Shown in pieces: positions 17,976 through 27,448 of a stretch of DNA of 64,000 nucleotides. Where the stretch lies: assembly GCA_020099315.1 (NCBI GenBank), contig CP083650.1:682001-746000 (forward strand), read 5' to 3'. The notes below the pieces were generated by a model, which made no database searches, was not told the DNA's origin, and worked only from the letters and a program-made list of their open reading frames with translations. Within the stretch, counting starts at the first letter, position 1, and the number at the start of each line of letters is the position of its first letter. The DNA is from Citrobacter europaeus. Lineage in GTDB: Bacteria; Pseudomonadota; Gammaproteobacteria; Enterobacterales; Enterobacteriaceae. A program made the translations under genes and the position numbers.

Positions 17976-19292
17976 ATGGCTGATTACCAGGGTAAAAAAG
18001 TCGTCATTATCGGTCTGGGTTTGACCGGGCTGTCCTGCGTGGATTTCTTCCTGGCGCGTGGCGTGACGCCGCGCGTAATGGATACCCGCGCGACGCCACC
18101 TGGTCTGGACAAATTACCGGAAGCGGTTGAGCGTCATGTTGGCAGCCTGAATGATGACTGGCTGCTGGCCGCCGATCTCATCGTCGCCAGCCCTGGTATC
18201 GCCCTGGCGCATCCTTCACTGAGCGCCGCCGCCGATGCGGGAATTGAAATTGTTGGCGACATTGAGCTGTTCTGTCGCGAAGCGCAGGCGCCGATCGTTG
18301 CGATCACCGGTTCCAACGGGAAAAGTACTGTTACTACGTTGGTAGGCGAGATGGCGAAAGCGGCCGGTGTGAACGTGGGTGTTGGCGGTAATATCGGCCT
18401 GCCCGCGCTGATGCTGCTGGACGACGAACGTGAGCTGTATGTTCTGGAACTGTCGAGCTTCCAGCTGGAAACAACCTCCAGCTTACACGCCGTAGCCGCC
18501 ACCATTTTGAACGTCACCGAAGATCATATGGACAGATATCCGTTTGGCTTGCAGCAGTACCGTGCGGCCAAACTGCGCGTCTATGAAAACGCGAAAGTCT
18601 GCGTGGTCAACGCTGATGATGCGCTGACCATGCCGATTCGCGGGGCGGATCAGCGTTGCGTGAGCTTTGGCGTCAACATGGGTGACTACCACCTGAACCG
18701 TCAGCAGGGCGAAACCTGGCTGCGGGTGAAGGGGGAAAAAGTCCTCAACGTGAAAGAGATGACGCTTTCCGGCCAGCATAACTATACCAATGCCCTGGCC
18801 GCGTTGGCGCTGGCGGATGCTGCGGGTCTGCCGCGGGCGTCGAGTCTGAAAGCGCTGACCACGTTTACCGGTCTGGCGCACCGTTTTCAGACCGTGCTTG
18901 AGCACAATGGCGTGCGCTGGATTAACGATTCTAAAGCCACCAACGTGGGCAGCACTGAGGCCGCGCTGAATGGCCTGCATGTTGATGGTACTTTGCACCT
19001 GCTGCTGGGCGGCGACGGGAAATCCGCTGACTTTATGCCGCTGCAACGTTACCTGACCGGCGACAACATTCGTCTGTACTGCTTTGGTCGTGATGGCGCG
19101 CAGCTTGCCGCTCTGCGACCTGACGTTACGGAACAAACTGAAACCATGGAGCAGGCAATGCGCCTGCTCGCACCGCGCGTGAAACCGGGTGATATGGTGT
19201 TGCTGTCGCCCGCCTGCGCCAGCCTCGACCAGTTCAAAAACTTTGAGCAACGCGGTGACGTCTTTACCCGCCTGGCGAAGGAGTTGGGTTGA
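17976..19292 (+). CDS. murD: UDP-MurNAc-L-alanine:D-glutamate ligase
   Basis: MurD adds D-glutamate to UDP-MurNAc-L-Ala. It has 438 residues; the N-terminal Rossmann-like UDP domain opens with VVIIGLGLTGLSC, the ATP loop GSNGKST lies at 112-118, and the C-terminal domain contains LLSPACASLDQFKNF. It is two bases after mraY, and its TGA shares one base with the ATG of ftsW. Confidence 0.98.
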   Translation: MADYQGKKVVIIGLGLTGLSCVDFFLARGVTPRVMDTRATPPGLDKLPEAVERHVGSLNDDWLLAADLIVASPGIALAHPSLSAAADAGIEIVGDIELFCREAQAPIVAITGSNGKSTVTTLVGEMAKAAGVNVGVGGNIGLPALMLLDDERELYVLELSSFQLETTSSLHAVAATILNVTEDHMDRYPFGLQQYRAAKLRVYENAKVCVVNADDALTMPIRGADQRCVSFGVNMGDYHLNRQQGETWLRVKGEKVLNVKEMTLSGQHNYTNALAALALADAAGLPRASSLKALTTFTGLAHRFQTVLEHNGVRWINDSKATNVGSTEAALNGLHVDGTLHLLLGGDGKSADFMPLQRYLTGDNIRLYCFGRDGAQLAALRPDVTEQTETMEQAMRLLAPRVKPGDMVLLSPACASLDQFKNFEQRGDVFTRLAKELG

Positions 19293-20536
19293 TGCGCTTA
19301 TCTCTCCCTCGTCTGAGAATGCCGCGCTTACCGGGACTGGGTGTCCTGGCGTGGGTCTTCGCGGCACTTAAAGGCTGGGTGATGGCTTCGCGTGATAAAG
19401 ACGCGGACAGCCTGATCATGTATGACCGCATGCTGCTGTGGCTGACCTTTGGTCTGGCAGCGATCGGCTTTGTGATGGTGACATCGGCATCGATGCCCGT
19501 AGGGCAACGTCTGGCGGGCGATCCTTTCCTGTTTGCCAAGCGTGACGCGCTGTACATCTTCCTCGCGTTCTGTCTGGCGATGGTGACGCTGCGTCTGCCG
19601 ATGGAGTTCTGGCAAAAATACAGTACGACGATGCTGATAGCCTCGATCATCATGCTGTTGATCGTGCTGGTGGTGGGTAGTTCCGTTAACGGTGCGTCGC
19701 GCTGGATTGCGCTGGGGCCGCTGCGTATTCAGCCTGCGGAATTTACCAAGTTGTCGCTGTTCTGTTATCTCGCCAACTACCTGGTGCGTAAAGTTGATGA
19801 AGTGCGTAACAACCTGCGCGGCTTCTTAAAACCAATGGGCGTGATCCTGGTGCTGGCTATTTTGCTGCTGGCACAGCCTGACCTGGGTACGGTGGTGGTG
19901 CTGTTTGTCACTACCCTGGCGATGCTGTTTCTCGCCGGTGCGAAACTGTGGCAGTTCATTGCCATCATCGGCATGGGGATTTCTGCGGTTGTGCTGCTGA
20001 TCCTTGCTGAGCCGTATCGTATTCGCCGCGTAACCTCCTTCTGGAACCCATGGGAAGATCCGTTCGGCAGTGGCTACCAGCTGACGCAATCGCTGATGGC
20101 TTTTGGCCGCGGTGAGGTTTGGGGGCAAGGCTTAGGTAATTCGGTCCAAAAGCTCGAGTATTTACCGGAAGCGCACACCGACTTCATCTTCGCCATTATT
20201 GGGGAAGAGCTGGGTTATATCGGTGTGGTATTGGCACTTTTAATGGTATTCTTCGTCGCTTTTCGCGCGATGTCGATTGGCCGTAAGGCGCTGGAAATTG
20301 ATCACCGTTTTTCAGGCTTTTTAGCCTGCTCCATTGGGATCTGGTTTAGCTTCCAGGCACTGGTAAACGTCGGCGCTGCAGCAGGTATGCTGCCAACCAA
20401 AGGTCTGACGTTGCCGCTGATCAGTTACGGTGGTTCCAGTTTGTTGATTATGTCGACGGCCATCATGTTTTTGTTACGTATTGATTATGAAACGCGTCTG
20501 GAAAAAGCCCAGGCGTTTACACGAGGTGCACGATGA
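19292..20536 (+). CDS. ftsW: septal peptidoglycan polymerase FtsW
   Basis: FtsW is the SEDS-family glycosyltransferase that polymerises lipid II at the septum with PBP3. I chose the ATG at 19292 (414 residues, MRLSLPRLRMP), not the TTG one codon before. About ten membrane helices are evident, with the SEDS landmarks WNPWEDPFGSGYQL, the catalytic-loop aspartate in AHTDFIFAIIGEELG, and LTLPLISYGGSS. It overlaps murG by four bases. Confidence 0.98.
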   Translation: MRLSLPRLRMPRLPGLGVLAWVFAALKGWVMASRDKDADSLIMYDRMLLWLTFGLAAIGFVMVTSASMPVGQRLAGDPFLFAKRDALYIFLAFCLAMVTLRLPMEFWQKYSTTMLIASIIMLLIVLVVGSSVNGASRWIALGPLRIQPAEFTKLSLFCYLANYLVRKVDEVRNNLRGFLKPMGVILVLAILLLAQPDLGTVVVLFVTTLAMLFLAGAKLWQFIAIIGMGISAVVLLILAEPYRIRRVTSFWNPWEDPFGSGYQLTQSLMAFGRGEVWGQGLGNSVQKLEYLPEAHTDFIFAIIGEELGYIGVVLALLMVFFVAFRAMSIGRKALEIDHRFSGFLACSIGIWFSFQALVNVGAAAGMLPTKGLTLPLISYGGSSLLIMSTAIMFLLRIDYETRLEKAQAFTRGAR

Positions 20537-21600
20537 GTGGTCAACCGAAGCGGTTAATGGTGATGGCAGGCGGTACCGGCGGGCATGTGTTCCCGGGGCT
20601 GGCGGTCGCGCACCATTTAATGGCCCAGGGCTGGCAGGTTCGTTGGCTGGGCACCGCCGATCGTATGGAAGCGGACTTAGTGCCGAAACACGGCATTGAA
20701 ATTGACTTTATTCGCATCTCCGGATTGCGTGGCAAAGGCGCCAACGCGCTGCTAGCCGCGCCCGTGCGTATTTTTAACGCCTGGCGTCAGGCGCGCGCCA
20801 TCATGAAGCAGTTTAAGCCTGATGTGGTGCTGGGAATGGGGGGATATGTGTCCGGCCCTGGCGGACTGGCTGCCTGGTCATTAGGCATTCCGGTTGTACT
20901 GCATGAACAGAACGGCATTGCAGGGTTAACCAATAAATGGCTGGCGAAGATTGCAACGAAGGTGATGCAGGCCTTTCCCGGTGCTTTCCCAAATGCGGAA
21001 GTGGTGGGCAACCCTGTACGCACCGACGTGCTGGCGCTGCCGTTGCCCGAAACGCGTCTGGCCGGTCGTGAAGGTCCGGTTCGCGTGCTGGTGGTCGGTG
21101 GATCGCAGGGCGCACGTGTTTTGAACCAGACGATGCCGCAGGTTGCCGCAAAGCTTGGCGATGCGGTAACTATCTGGCATCAGAGCGGCAAAGGCGCGCA
21201 GCAGACCGTCGAGCAGGCGTATGCCGACGCGGGACAACCGCAGCACAAGGTTACTGAGTTTATTGATGATATGGCAGCGGCCTACGCGTGGGCGGATGTC
21301 GTGGTTTGTCGCTCAGGGGCGCTGACGGTGAGCGAGATTGCCGCCGCAGGTTTACCCGCGCTGTTTGTGCCGTTCCAGCATAAAGACAGACAGCAGTACT
21401 GGAATGCGCTGCCGCTGGAAAAAGCGGGCGCCGCCAAAATTCTCGAGCAGCCGCAGTTTACTGTGGATGCCGTCGCCAGCACCCTTGCCGGGTGGTCGCG
21501 AGAAACCTTATTAACCATGGCAGAACGTGCGCGCGCCGCATCCATACCGGATGCCACTGAGCGCGTGGCAAATGAAGTGAGCCGGGCTGCCCGGGCGTAA
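20533..21600 (+). CDS. murG: lipid II-forming GlcNAc transferase
   Basis: MurG transfers GlcNAc from UDP-GlcNAc to lipid I on the cytoplasmic face of the membrane. The 355-residue GT-B protein has the N-terminal GGTGGHVFPGLAVA loop at about 13-26, the VVGGSQGARVLN loop near 190 and the C-terminal nucleotide site FVPFQHKDRQQYWNA. The start overlaps ftsW (ATGA). The longer frame beginning at 20481 is a shadow. Confidence 0.98.
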   Translation: MSGQPKRLMVMAGGTGGHVFPGLAVAHHLMAQGWQVRWLGTADRMEADLVPKHGIEIDFIRISGLRGKGANALLAAPVRIFNAWRQARAIMKQFKPDVVLGMGGYVSGPGGLAAWSLGIPVVLHEQNGIAGLTNKWLAKIATKVMQAFPGAFPNAEVVGNPVRTDVLALPLPETRLAGREGPVRVLVVGGSQGARVLNQTMPQVAAKLGDAVTIWHQSGKGAQQTVEQAYADAGQPQHKVTEFIDDMAAAYAWADVVVCRSGALTVSEIAAAGLPALFVPFQHKDRQQYWNALPLEKAGAAKILEQPQFTVDAVASTLAGWSRETLLTMAERARAASIPDATERVANEVSRAARA

Positions 21601-21651
21601 TTGTGGTGATGCCTTTTGCATCGCATGAACTAAGAAGTTAATGGCTAAAGA

Positions 21652-23127
21652 ATGAATACACAACAACTGGCAAAACTGCGTTCCATCGTGCCCGAAATGC
21701 GTCGCGTTCGGCACATCCACTTTGTCGGCATCGGTGGTGCTGGTATGGGCGGTATTGCCGAAGTTTTGGCCAATGAAGGTTATCAGATCAGCGGTTCTGA
21801 CTTAGCGCCGAATCCGGTGACGCAGCAGTTGACGAATCTGGGCGCCACGATTTTCTTCAACCATCGCCCTGAAAATGTGCGCGATGCGAGCGTAGTGGTG
21901 GTCTCCAGCGCCATTTCAGCGGATAACCCGGAAATTGTTGCGGCGCATGAAGCGCGCATTCCGGTGATCCGTCGTGCGGAAATGCTGGCGGAGTTAATGC
22001 GTTTTCGTCACGGCATCGCTATTGCCGGTACGCATGGTAAAACCACGACCACGGCAATGGTCTCCAGCATTTATGCGGAAGCGGGCCTGGATCCCACTTT
22101 TGTCAACGGCGGTCTGGTGAAGGCCGCGGGCGTTCACGCGCGCCTGGGACATAGCCGTTATTTGATTGCGGAAGCGGATGAAAGCGATGCATCGTTCCTG
22201 CATTTGCAGCCGATGGTGGCGATTGTCACCAATATCGAAGCCGACCATATGGATACCTACCATGGCGACTTCGAAAATTTAAAGCAGACGTTTATTAATT
22301 TCCTGCATAACTTGCCGTTTTATGGTCGTGCGGTGATGTGCGTTGACGATCCGGTGATCCGCGAGCTGTTACCGCGAGTTGGTCGTCAAACCACAACCTA
22401 TGGTTTTAGTGATGATGCCGATGTGCGCGTTGAAGATTACCAGCAGATTGGCCCACAAGGGCACTTCACGCTGGTGCGTCAGGGGATGGCCGATTTACGT
22501 GTGACGTTAAACGCGCCGGGCCGCCACAATGCGCTGAACGCCGCGGCTGCGGTGGCGGTTGCGACGGAAGAAGGTATTGAAGATGACGCTATTCTGCGTG
22601 CGCTGGAGAGCTTCCAGGGTACCGGACGTCGTTTCGACTTCCTCGGCGAATTCCCGCTTGAGCCAGTGAACGGTAAAACCGGGACCGCGATGCTGGTCGA
22701 TGATTATGGTCACCACCCAACGGAAGTGGACGCCACGATTAAAGCCGCGCGTGCGGGCTGGCCCGACAAAAATCTGGTCATGCTGTTCCAACCGCACCGG
22801 TTTACGCGTACACGTGATCTGTATGACGACTTTGCCAACGTGCTGACCCAGGTCGATGCGCTGTTGATGCTGGACGTGTACGCCGCGGGCGAAGCCGCGA
22901 TTCCGGGGGCCGACAGCCGCTCGCTGTGCCGTACGATTCGTGGTCGCGGTAAGATCGATCCGATTCTGGTATCCGATCCGGCCCTGGTGGCAGAAATGCT
23001 GGCACCAGTATTAACCGGCAACGATCTGATTTTGGTGCAGGGCGCTGGAAATATCGGCAAAATCGCGCGTTCCTTAGCTGAAATCAAACTGAAGCCGCAA
23101 AACCCGGAGGAAGAACAACATGGCTGA
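21652..23127 (+). CDS. murC: UDP-MurNAc:L-alanine ligase
   Basis: MurC starts the Mur ligase series by adding L-alanine to UDP-MurNAc. The 491-residue protein opens its dinucleotide-like fold with HFVGIGGAGMGG at 24-34 and has the ATP loop GTHGKTTTT at 126-134. A 51-base gap separates it from murG. In that gap a four-codon ORF (ATG at 21641) ends in a TGA that overlaps the murC ATG, which may couple initiation. Its stop overlaps ddlB by eight bases. Confidence 0.98.
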   Translation: MNTQQLAKLRSIVPEMRRVRHIHFVGIGGAGMGGIAEVLANEGYQISGSDLAPNPVTQQLTNLGATIFFNHRPENVRDASVVVVSSAISADNPEIVAAHEARIPVIRRAEMLAELMRFRHGIAIAGTHGKTTTTAMVSSIYAEAGLDPTFVNGGLVKAAGVHARLGHSRYLIAEADESDASFLHLQPMVAIVTNIEADHMDTYHGDFENLKQTFINFLHNLPFYGRAVMCVDDPVIRELLPRVGRQTTTYGFSDDADVRVEDYQQIGPQGHFTLVRQGMADLRVTLNAPGRHNALNAAAAVAVATEEGIEDDAILRALESFQGTGRRFDFLGEFPLEPVNGKTGTAMLVDDYGHHPTEVDATIKAARAGWPDKNLVMLFQPHRFTRTRDLYDDFANVLTQVDALLMLDVYAAGEAAIPGADSRSLCRTIRGRGKIDPILVSDPALVAEMLAPVLTGNDLILVQGAGNIGKIARSLAEIKLKPQNPEEEQHG

Positions 23128-24040
23128 TAAAATCGCGGTCCTGTTAGGGGGAACCTCCGCAGAACGTGAAGTTTCGCTGAATTCCGGCGCGGCCGTACTG
23201 GCAGGGTTACGCGAAGGTGGTGTTGATGCCCATCCGGTTGATCCTAAAGAGGTCGATGTCACTCTTCTGAAATCAATGGGTTTTCAGAAGGTGTTTATTG
23301 CGTTGCATGGTCGTGGCGGGGAAGATGGCACGTTGCAGGGCATGCTGGAGCAAATTGGCCTGCCATATACCGGCAGCGGCGTCATGGCTTCCGCAATTTC
23401 GATGGACAAACTGCGCAGCAAGCTGCTGTGGCAGGGCGCAGGTTTACCCGTCGCGCCATGGGTGGCATTGACCCGCGCTGAGTTCGAAAAAGGTCTTAGC
23501 GATGAGGCAGTTACAAAAATTTCTGCGTTAGGTTTGCCGCTGATTGTGAAGCCAAGCCGTGAAGGCTCCAGCGTAGGGATGTCAAAAGTTGAAGAAGAAA
23601 ATGCTTTGCAGGGTGCATTAGCATTGGCTTTTCAGCATGATGAAGAAGTACTGATTGAAAAATGGCTCAGTGGCCCGGAATTTACAGTTGCGATACTCGG
23701 CGAAGAAATTTTACCGTCAATACGTATCCAACCCGCGGGAACCTTCTATGATTATGAGGCGAAGTATCTCTCTGATGAGACACAATATTTCTGCCCTGCA
23801 GGTCTGGAAGCCGAACAAGAGGCCCGTTTGCAGGAATTAGTCCTGAAAGCATGGACCGCATTGGGCTGTAAAGGTTGGGGTCGCATTGACGTCATGCTGG
23901 ACAGCGATGGCCAGTTTTATCTGCTGGAAGCCAATACCTCTCCGGGTATGACCAGCCACAGCCTGGTGCCGATGGCGGCACGTCAGGCAGGCCTGAGCTT
24001 CTCGCAGTTGGTGGTAAGAATTCTGGAGTTGGCGGACTGA
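23120..24040 (+). CDS. ddlB: D-alanine-D-alanine ligase B
   Basis: DdlB makes the D-Ala-D-Ala dipeptide used by MurF, and is a target of cycloserine. The 306-residue ATP-grasp protein shows the GGTSAEREVSLNSG motif near 9-22, HGRGGEDGTLQG near 63-74, the substrate-binding KPSREGSSVGMSKV segment, and the metal site LEANTSPGMTSHSL. It overlaps murC by eight bases and leaves one base before ftsQ. Confidence 0.98.
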   Translation: MADKIAVLLGGTSAEREVSLNSGAAVLAGLREGGVDAHPVDPKEVDVTLLKSMGFQKVFIALHGRGGEDGTLQGMLEQIGLPYTGSGVMASAISMDKLRSKLLWQGAGLPVAPWVALTRAEFEKGLSDEAVTKISALGLPLIVKPSREGSSVGMSKVEEENALQGALALAFQHDEEVLIEKWLSGPEFTVAILGEEILPSIRIQPAGTFYDYEAKYLSDETQYFCPAGLEAEQEARLQELVLKAWTALGCKGWGRIDVMLDSDGQFYLLEANTSPGMTSHSLVPMAARQAGLSFSQLVVRILELAD

Positions 24041-24041
24041 T

Positions 24042-24875
24042 ATGTCGCAGGCTGCGCTGAACACGCGAAACGGTGATGAAGAAGAAGTAAACTCCTCACG
24101 CCGCAATAATGGAACGCGTCTTGCAGGAATACTGTTCCTGCTGACAGTGCTGTGCACCGTGTTTGTCAGCGGCTGGGTAGTGTTGGGGTGGATGGAAGAT
24201 GCGCAGCGTTTGCCATTGTCAAAACTGGTGTTAACCGGCGAACGGCATTACACGCGCAATGACGATATCCGTCAGTCCATCCTGGCGCTGGGTGCTCCGG
24301 GTACCTTTATGACTCAGGATGTGAACATCATCCAGAGCCAGATTGAACGTCTCCCCTGGATAAAACAGGCGAGCGTCAGAAAGCAATGGCCTGATGAATT
24401 GAAGATTCATCTGGTTGAATATGTGCCAATAGCGCGTTGGAATGACCAACACATGGTGGATGCAGAAGGAAATACGTTCAGCGTCCCAACCGGTCGGGCC
24501 AATAAGCAGGTATTACCTATGTTGTACGGACCGGAAGGCAGCGCAAGTGAAGTGTTGCAAGGGTTCCGTGATATGGGGCAGGTGCTGGCTAAGGATAGAT
24601 TCACCCTGAAGGAAGCGGCGATGACCGCGCGTCGTTCCTGGCAGTTGACGCTGAATAACGATATTAAGCTCAATCTGGGCAGGGGCGATACGATAAAACG
24701 TTTGGCTCGCTTTGTGGAACTCTACCCGGTTTTACAGCAGCAGGCGCAAACCGATGGCAAACGGATTAGCTACGTTGATTTGCGTTATGACTCAGGAGCG
24801 GCAGTAGGCTGGGTTCCCTTGCCTCCTGAGGAATCTAATCAGCAACAGAATCAGGCACAGGCAGAACAACAATGA
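24042..24875 (+). CDS. ftsQ: cell division protein FtsQ
   Basis: FtsQ is a bitopic inner-membrane scaffold that recruits FtsL and FtsB. The 277 residues comprise a charged cytoplasmic N terminus, one membrane helix at about 26-47, a POTRA domain at about 57-127 (LSKLVLTGERHYTRNDDIR) and the beta domain to about 260, then a Gln-rich tail (NQQQNQAQAEQQ). In E. coli promoters for ftsA and ftsZ lie inside this gene; I cannot place them here. The stop overlaps the ftsA start. Confidence 0.97.
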   Translation: MSQAALNTRNGDEEEVNSSRRNNGTRLAGILFLLTVLCTVFVSGWVVLGWMEDAQRLPLSKLVLTGERHYTRNDDIRQSILALGAPGTFMTQDVNIIQSQIERLPWIKQASVRKQWPDELKIHLVEYVPIARWNDQHMVDAEGNTFSVPTGRANKQVLPMLYGPEGSASEVLQGFRDMGQVLAKDRFTLKEAAMTARRSWQLTLNNDIKLNLGRGDTIKRLARFVELYPVLQQQAQTDGKRISYVDLRYDSGAAVGWVPLPPEESNQQQNQAQAEQQ

Positions 24876-26134
24876 TCAAGGCGACGGACAGAAAACTGGT
24901 AGTTGGACTGGAGATTGGCACCGCGAAGGTAGCCGCTTTAGTAGGGGAAGTTCTGCCCGACGGTATGGTCAATATCATTGGCGTGGGCAGTTGCCCATCG
25001 CGAGGTATGGATAAAGGCGGGGTGAATGACCTTGAGTCAGTGGTGAAGTGCGTACAACGCGCCATTGACCAGGCTGAACTGATGGCAGATTGCCAGATCT
25101 CCTCTGTGTATCTGGCGCTTTCCGGTAAGCATATTAGCTGTCAGAATGAAATTGGTATGGTGCCCATTTCCGAAGAGGAAGTGACGCAGGAAGATGTGGA
25201 GAACGTGGTACATACGGCAAAATCCGTACGCGTTCGCGATGAACATCGTGTTCTGCACGTTATTCCGCAGGAATACGCCATCGATTACCAGGAAGGTATC
25301 AAAAATCCGGTCGGTCTTTCCGGCGTGCGTATGCAGGCAAAAGTCCATCTTATTACCTGCCACAACGACATGGCGAAGAATATTGTCAAAGCCGTTGAAC
25401 GTTGTGGCCTGAAAGTTGACCAACTGATTTTTGCCGGGTTGGCAGCCAGTTATTCCGTGTTGACGGAAGATGAACGTGAACTGGGTGTCTGCGTGGTGGA
25501 TATTGGTGGTGGTACAATGGACATCGCCGTTTATACTGGCGGGGCGTTGCGCCACACTAAAGTGATCCCTTATGCAGGGAATGTCGTGACCAGCGATATC
25601 GCGTATGCCTTCGGTACGCCGCCGAGCGATGCAGAAGCTATCAAAGTGCGCCATGGTTGCGCACTGGGTTCCATCGTCGGTAAAGACGAGAGCGTTGAAG
25701 TGCCAAGCGTGGGGGGGCGTCCACCGCGTAGCCTGCAACGTCAGACCCTGGCAGAGGTCATTGAGCCGCGTTATACCGAGCTGCTCAACCTGGTCAACGA
25801 AGAAATTTTGCAATTACAAGAACAGCTTCGCCAGCAGGGTGTGAAACATCATCTGGCGGCGGGGATTGTGTTAACCGGCGGTGCTGCGCAAATTGAAGGT
25901 CTTGCGGCCTGCGCACAGCGCGTGTTCCATACGCAAGTACGTATTGGCGCACCGCTGAATATTACCGGTCTGACGGATTATGCTCAGGAGCCGTATTATT
26001 CCACGGCGGTGGGGCTGCTTCACTACGGGAAAGAATCCCATTTGAGTGGTGAAGCTGAAGTTGAAAAACGCGTAACGGCATCAGTTGGCTCGTGGATCAA
26101 ACGACTCAATAGCTGGCTGCGAAAAGAGTTTTAA
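24872..26134 (+). CDS. ftsA: actin-like division protein FtsA
   Basis: FtsA is an actin homologue that tethers FtsZ to the membrane and drives divisome assembly. The 420-residue sequence has the phosphate-1 loop VVGLEIGTAKVAA near the N terminus, the 1C subdomain, the phosphate-2 loop VVDIGGGTMDIAVY and the adenosine motif VLTGGAAQIEGL. The last 15 residues (SWIKRLNSWLRKEF) form the membrane-targeting amphipathic helix. It overlaps ftsQ by four bases and precedes ftsZ by 62 bases. Confidence 0.98.
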   Translation: MIKATDRKLVVGLEIGTAKVAALVGEVLPDGMVNIIGVGSCPSRGMDKGGVNDLESVVKCVQRAIDQAELMADCQISSVYLALSGKHISCQNEIGMVPISEEEVTQEDVENVVHTAKSVRVRDEHRVLHVIPQEYAIDYQEGIKNPVGLSGVRMQAKVHLITCHNDMAKNIVKAVERCGLKVDQLIFAGLAASYSVLTEDERELGVCVVDIGGGTMDIAVYTGGALRHTKVIPYAGNVVTSDIAYAFGTPPSDAEAIKVRHGCALGSIVGKDESVEVPSVGGRPPRSLQRQTLAEVIEPRYTELLNLVNEEILQLQEQLRQQGVKHHLAAGIVLTGGAAQIEGLAACAQRVFHTQVRIGAPLNITGLTDYAQEPYYSTAVGLLHYGKESHLSGEAEVEKRVTASVGSWIKRLNSWLRKEF

Positions 26135-26196
26135 TTTTTAAAGAGGCCAACGCACATTCACGGTCTCAGGCGACAGGCACAACGGAGAGAGAAACT

Positions 26197-27348
26197 ATGT
26201 TTGAACCTATGGAACTTACCAATGACGCGGTGATTAAAGTCATCGGCGTCGGCGGCGGCGGCGGTAATGCCGTTGAACACATGGTGCGTGAGCGCATCGA
26301 AGGTGTTGAATTCTTCGCTGTGAATACCGACGCTCAGGCGTTGCGTAAAACGGCGGTTGGACAGACCATTCAGATTGGTAGCGGCATCACCAAAGGTCTG
26401 GGCGCGGGTGCAAACCCGGAAGTCGGTCGTAATGCGGCAGACGAAGATCGTGAAGCTCTGCGTGCAGCGCTTGACGGCGCAGACATGGTGTTCATCGCAG
26501 CTGGCATGGGTGGCGGTACCGGTACCGGTGCAGCGCCAGTGGTGGCTGAAGTAGCAAAAGATTTAGGTATCCTGACCGTTGCCGTCGTGACTAAGCCTTT
26601 CAACTTTGAAGGCAAGAAGCGTATGGCATTCGCAGAGCAGGGTATCACCGAGCTGTCCAAACATGTGGACTCTCTGATCACTATCCCGAACGACAAGCTG
26701 CTGAAAGTGCTGGGTCGCGGTATCTCCCTGCTGGATGCGTTTGGCGCAGCGAACGACGTGCTGAAAGGCGCGGTTCAGGGTATCGCTGAACTGATTACTC
26801 GTCCGGGTCTGATGAACGTCGACTTTGCAGACGTGCGCACCGTGATGTCCGAAATGGGCTACGCGATGATGGGCTCCGGCGTGGCAAGCGGTGAAGACCG
26901 TGCAGAAGAAGCGGCTGAAATGGCTATCTCTTCTCCGCTGCTGGAAGACATCGATCTGTCCGGCGCGCGTGGTGTGCTGGTCAACATTACTGCGGGCTTC
27001 GACCTGCGTCTGGATGAGTTTGAAACCGTGGGTAACACGATCCGTGCATTTGCATCGGATAACGCGACTGTGGTTATCGGTACCTCTCTGGATCCGGATA
27101 TGAACGACGAACTGCGCGTGACCGTTGTGGCGACTGGAATTGGTATGGACAAGCGTCCTGAAATCACTCTGGTGACCAACAAGCAGGTACAGCAGCCGGT
27201 AATGGATCGTTACCAGCAGCACGGTATGGCGCCGTTGACGCAAGAGCAGAAACCGGTAGCGAAAGTGGTTAACGACAATACGCCGCAAACCACGAAAGAG
27301 CCGGATTATCTGGATATCCCAGCATTCCTGCGTAAGCAAGCTGATTAA
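26197..27348 (+). CDS. ftsZ: tubulin-like division GTPase FtsZ
   Basis: FtsZ polymerises into the Z-ring at midcell. The 383 residues contain the tubulin signature GGGTGTG at 105-111, the T7 synergy loop NVDFADV, a short variable linker, and the conserved C-terminal peptide DYLDIPAFLRKQ that binds FtsA, ZipA and ZapD. ZapD is encoded 5 kb downstream. The ribosome site GGAGAG lies just before the ATG. Fully conserved. Confidence 0.99.
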   Translation: MFEPMELTNDAVIKVIGVGGGGGNAVEHMVRERIEGVEFFAVNTDAQALRKTAVGQTIQIGSGITKGLGAGANPEVGRNAADEDREALRAALDGADMVFIAAGMGGGTGTGAAPVVAEVAKDLGILTVAVVTKPFNFEGKKRMAFAEQGITELSKHVDSLITIPNDKLLKVLGRGISLLDAFGAANDVLKGAVQGIAELITRPGLMNVDFADVRTVMSEMGYAMMGSGVASGEDRAEEAAEMAISSPLLEDIDLSGARGVLVNITAGFDLRLDEFETVGNTIRAFASDNATVVIGTSLDPDMNDELRVTVVATGIGMDKRPEITLVTNKQVQQPVMDRYQQHGMAPLTQEQKPVAKVVNDNTPQTTKEPDYLDIPAFLRKQAD

Positions 27349-27362
27349 GAATTAGCTGGAAT

Positions 27363-27391
27363 TTGGGAATTGTGGCTCTTTGTGCTAAACT
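27363..27391 (+). promoter_or_regulatory. candidate lpxC promoter
   Basis: A -35-like TTGGGA (27363-27368) and -10-like TAAACT (27386-27391) are separated by exactly 17 bases, in the ftsZ-lpxC gap about 60 bases before the lpxC ATG. The geometry fits a sigma-70 promoter; the assignment is inferred from sequence. Confidence 0.65.
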
Positions 27392-27396
27392 GGCCC

Positions 27397-27420
27397 ACCG
27401 AATGTATAGTACACTTCGGT
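27397..27420 (+). promoter_or_regulatory. hairpin at the 5' end of lpxC mRNA
   Basis: ACCGAA and TTCGGT pair to enclose an inner stem TGTA/TACA with a three-base loop and one bulged C. It starts about six bases after the predicted -10, so it would sit at or very near the 5' end of the lpxC transcript. Its role is unknown to me; 5' protection of the message is one possibility. Confidence 0.55.
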
Positions 27421-27448
27421 TGGATAGGTAATTTGGCGAGATTATACG

